NCBI RefSeq assembly: GCF_036016195.1
Contig: NZ_JAYWTM010000004.1
Coordinates: forward strand, 248,001-312,000
Length of the DNA: 64,000 nt
Origin: Brenneria populi
Lineage (GTDB): Bacteria; Pseudomonadota; Gammaproteobacteria; Enterobacterales; Enterobacteriaceae
Direction: 5' to 3'
The notes below the pieces were generated by a model. The model was given only the letters and a program-made list of their open reading frames with translations. It was not told the DNA's origin and made no database searches. Shown piece by piece: positions 62,454 to 64,000 of this stretch (its first letter is position 1; each line of letters starts with the position of its first letter). A program made the translations under genes and the position numbers.

Positions 62454-63419
62454 ATGAGTAAACCGATTCAGATCGAACGCGGCGTAAAATACCGCGATGC
62501 CGATAAAATGGCGCTAATCCCGGTGCGAACTGTTGTGACTGAACGCCAGGAAATGTTACGCAAGCCTGAATGGATGAGAATCAAGCTCCCGGCGGATTCC
62601 AGCCGCATCCAGGGCATCAAAGCCGCGATGCGTAAAAATGGATTGCACTCGGTTTGCGAAGAAGCTTCCTGCCCCAATCTGGCGGAATGTTTCAACCACG
62701 GAACCGCCACCTTTATGATTTTGGGCGCCATCTGCACCCGCCGCTGCCCGTTCTGCGACGTCGCCCATGGCCGACCGCTTACGCCGGATGCCAACGAGCC
62801 GGAAAAGCTGGCTCAGACCATCCACGATATGGGACTGCGCTATGTCGTTATCACCTCGGTCGACCGCGATGACCTGCGCGACGGCGGCGCGCAGCATTTT
62901 GCCGACTGCATCAGCGCCATTCGCCGTAAGAATCCGCAAATACGTATCGAAACGCTGGTTCCAGACTTCCGTGGACGGATGGATCGGGCGTTGGATATTC
63001 TGACGGTGACGCCGCCCGACGTTTTCAACCATAACCTGGAAAACGTGCCGCGCATCTATCGTCAGGTTCGCCCGGGCGCCAACTATGAATGGTCGCTCAA
63101 GCTGCTGGAAAACTTCAAAAACGCACATCCGGATATCCCAACCAAATCCGGGCTGATGGTCGGGCTGGGTGAAACCAACGCCGAGATCGTGGAAGTTATG
63201 CGCGATCTGCGCCGCCATGGCGTCACCATGCTGACGCTGGGGCAATACCTGCAGCCGAGTCGCCATCACCTGCCGGTACGGCGCTACGTCAGCCCTGAAG
63301 AGTTTGATGAAATGAAAGCCGAAGCCATGGCGATGGGCTTTACCCACGCGGCCTGCGGCCCCTTCGTGCGCTCGTCCTATCATGCCGATTTGCAGGCTAA
63401 AGGCATCGAAGTGAAATAA
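62454..63419 (+). CDS. lipA: Lipoyl synthase
   Basis: 321-aa radical SAM enzyme inserting two sulfurs into octanoyl chains. Auxiliary cluster cysteines in CEEASCPNLAEC (68, 73, 79) and radical SAM CTRRCPFC (94, 98, 101); same length as E. coli. The 185-bp upstream gap is AT-rich (TTTTTTAAAAAAAA stretch at 62363) and likely holds its promoter. Confidence 0.97.
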   Translation: MSKPIQIERGVKYRDADKMALIPVRTVVTERQEMLRKPEWMRIKLPADSSRIQGIKAAMRKNGLHSVCEEASCPNLAECFNHGTATFMILGAICTRRCPFCDVAHGRPLTPDANEPEKLAQTIHDMGLRYVVITSVDRDDLRDGGAQHFADCISAIRRKNPQIRIETLVPDFRGRMDRALDILTVTPPDVFNHNLENVPRIYRQVRPGANYEWSLKLLENFKNAHPDIPTKSGLMVGLGETNAEIVEVMRDLRRHGVTMLTLGQYLQPSRHHLPVRRYVSPEEFDEMKAEAMAMGFTHAACGPFVRSSYHADLQAKGIEVK

Positions 63420-63484
63420 GCCGGAAAGGTAAGGCGTAGAATCAGATTTTTACATTAAATTACATTTTACGCAGCGGGAAGCAT

Positions 63485-63510
63485 AAACGGACGGCGAACG
63501 CCGTCCGTTT
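63485..63510. terminator. Bidirectional terminator between lipA and tatE
   Basis: AAACGGACGGC-GAAC-GCCGTCCGTTT, perfect 11-bp stem with T runs on both strands, between convergent lipA and tatE. Confidence 0.88.
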
Positions 63511-63527
63511 TCGTTGATATCGCCGGA

Positions 63528-63734
63528 TTACGATTTTTTATGCTGCGTATCATTTAAGGCCGCGGGTTCGTCTGACGCTGCGCTATTAGCGGACTGATCG
63601 TCATTCATCGCCTTTTTGAAGCCTTTGATTGCGGCGCCAAGATCGCCCCCAAGACTGCGTAACTTATTGGTTCCGAACAGTAAAATAATTAATGCACCGA
63701 TGACCAATAGCTTAGCGATACTGATACCTTCCAT
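63528..63734 (-). CDS. tatE: Sec-independent translocase subunit TatE
   Basis: 68-aa TatA-like protein. Single N-terminal membrane helix (KLLVIGALIILLFGTNKLR) followed by the amphipathic helix GGDLGAAIKGFKKAMND and a polar tail. Position next to lipA, converging on it as in E. coli, identifies it as TatE rather than TatA. Confidence 0.94.
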   Translation of the reverse strand: MEGISIAKLLVIGALIILLFGTNKLRSLGGDLGAAIKGFKKAMNDDQSANSAASDEPAALNDTQHKKS

Positions 63735-64000
63735 ACTTACCTACCTGATTACAGATGCTGGATAAGCCAGCGAACGGATAATATTGCTTCTATTTAAAAC
63801 CTTACGGGCGGCAAAACAATCGCCTTCTGTAACAAAGTAAGACGTCTGCGTCCCCTTTGACTTTATTACCGGGAAACAGGCTAGCGCCAATGAGACGGGG
63901 AAACTGAGCGCAGCAGCGGATTATCGGCATAAAAATGCCGGCGCGGCGGTTCGAAGAGGGGTTGGCGGCGCAATAAGCGCCATAAAAAAAACCCGCCATA
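63735..64000. other. Upstream region of tatE to the window end
   Basis: No convincing gene. The last bases read on the minus strand GGCGGGTTTTTTTTATGG (63980-63997), which looks like the 3' arm and T tract of a leftward terminator whose 5' arm would lie beyond the window, so a leftward gene probably ends just to the right. Confidence 0.45.

Noticed and set aside
63802..63999. 65-codon leftward open frame at the window end
   Set aside because: No motif or ribosome site; composition fits intergenic DNA upstream of tatE.
1..64000. CRISPR arrays, insertion sequences and rRNA genes
   Set aside because: No regularly spaced repeats, transposase genes or rRNA sequence were seen; the only mobile element is the prophage.

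Overview
The window is a stretch of enterobacterial chromosome with one complete-looking temperate phage integrated in it. The host backbone has the order asnB, a met/leu/gln tRNA operon, ubiF, miaB-ybeZ-ybeY-ybeX-lnt, gltIJKL, ybeL, leuS-lptE-holA-nadD, rsfS-rlmH-mrdA-mrdB-rlpA, dacA, ybeD, lipB, lipA, tatE. This is the E. coli 14-15 min region, but without cobC between nadD and rsfS and without ybeF between lipB and lipA, and with an extra GAF-GGDEF-EAL gene beside ybeL. Protein similarity to E. coli together with ERIC-like intergenic repeats suggests a member of the Enterobacterales outside Escherichia; a plant-associated Pectobacteriaceae genus (Brenneria, Pectobacterium or Dickeya type) is my best guess, but I cannot fix the genus from sequence alone.

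Layout: 1-3083 carries asnB and eight tRNA genes, six of them in two nearly identical 353-bp tandem units. 3035-35151 is a prophage flanked by an 82-bp perfect direct repeat; the repeats are 32,035 bp apart, which is the predicted genome size of the excised phage. The phage entered the anticodon arm/3' half of tRNA-Gln(CUG), and its attachment site also carries a copy of the operon terminator, so both the tRNA and its terminator are rebuilt at attL. 35257-63734 is housekeeping backbone: ubiquinone synthesis, tRNA thiomethylation, ribosome maturation, lipoprotein acylation, glutamate/aspartate uptake, LPS transport, replication, NAD synthesis, cell elongation, lipoate synthesis and Tat export.

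The phage belongs to the P2 superfamily. Capsid, terminase, portal, Ogr, replication protein A, CII, Cox and a 186-type CI are P2/186-like, while the tail (sheath of DUF2586 type, tube of DUF2597 type, DUF2590 protein, a fused VgrG-like hub-spike) resembles the K139/kappa group. Late genes for capsid, tail and lysis run leftward from 22204 to 4254 as a tightly overlapping operon; terminase and portal diverge rightward and end in Ogr. Early genes run leftward from Cox (30560) to A (25751), and cI diverges rightward into an AT-rich cargo cassette and then the integrase.

The most interesting items are: (1) the AT-rich three-gene cassette between cI and int, comprising a 354-aa protein with a C-terminal membrane hairpin, a GNAT acetyltransferase fused to a PUA/EVE-like domain, and an overlapping ASCH-domain protein, which is a candidate undescribed phage-defence or toxin-control system; (2) a canonical A AAA AAC slippery heptamer that joins the tail-assembly chaperone to the ORF in front of the tape measure gene; (3) a near-consensus LexA box in front of a 69-aa gene placed where 186 keeps its SOS antirepressor; (4) three spaced direct repeats between cox and cI; and (5) an apparent one-base frameshift at the start of the gpR-like tail gene.
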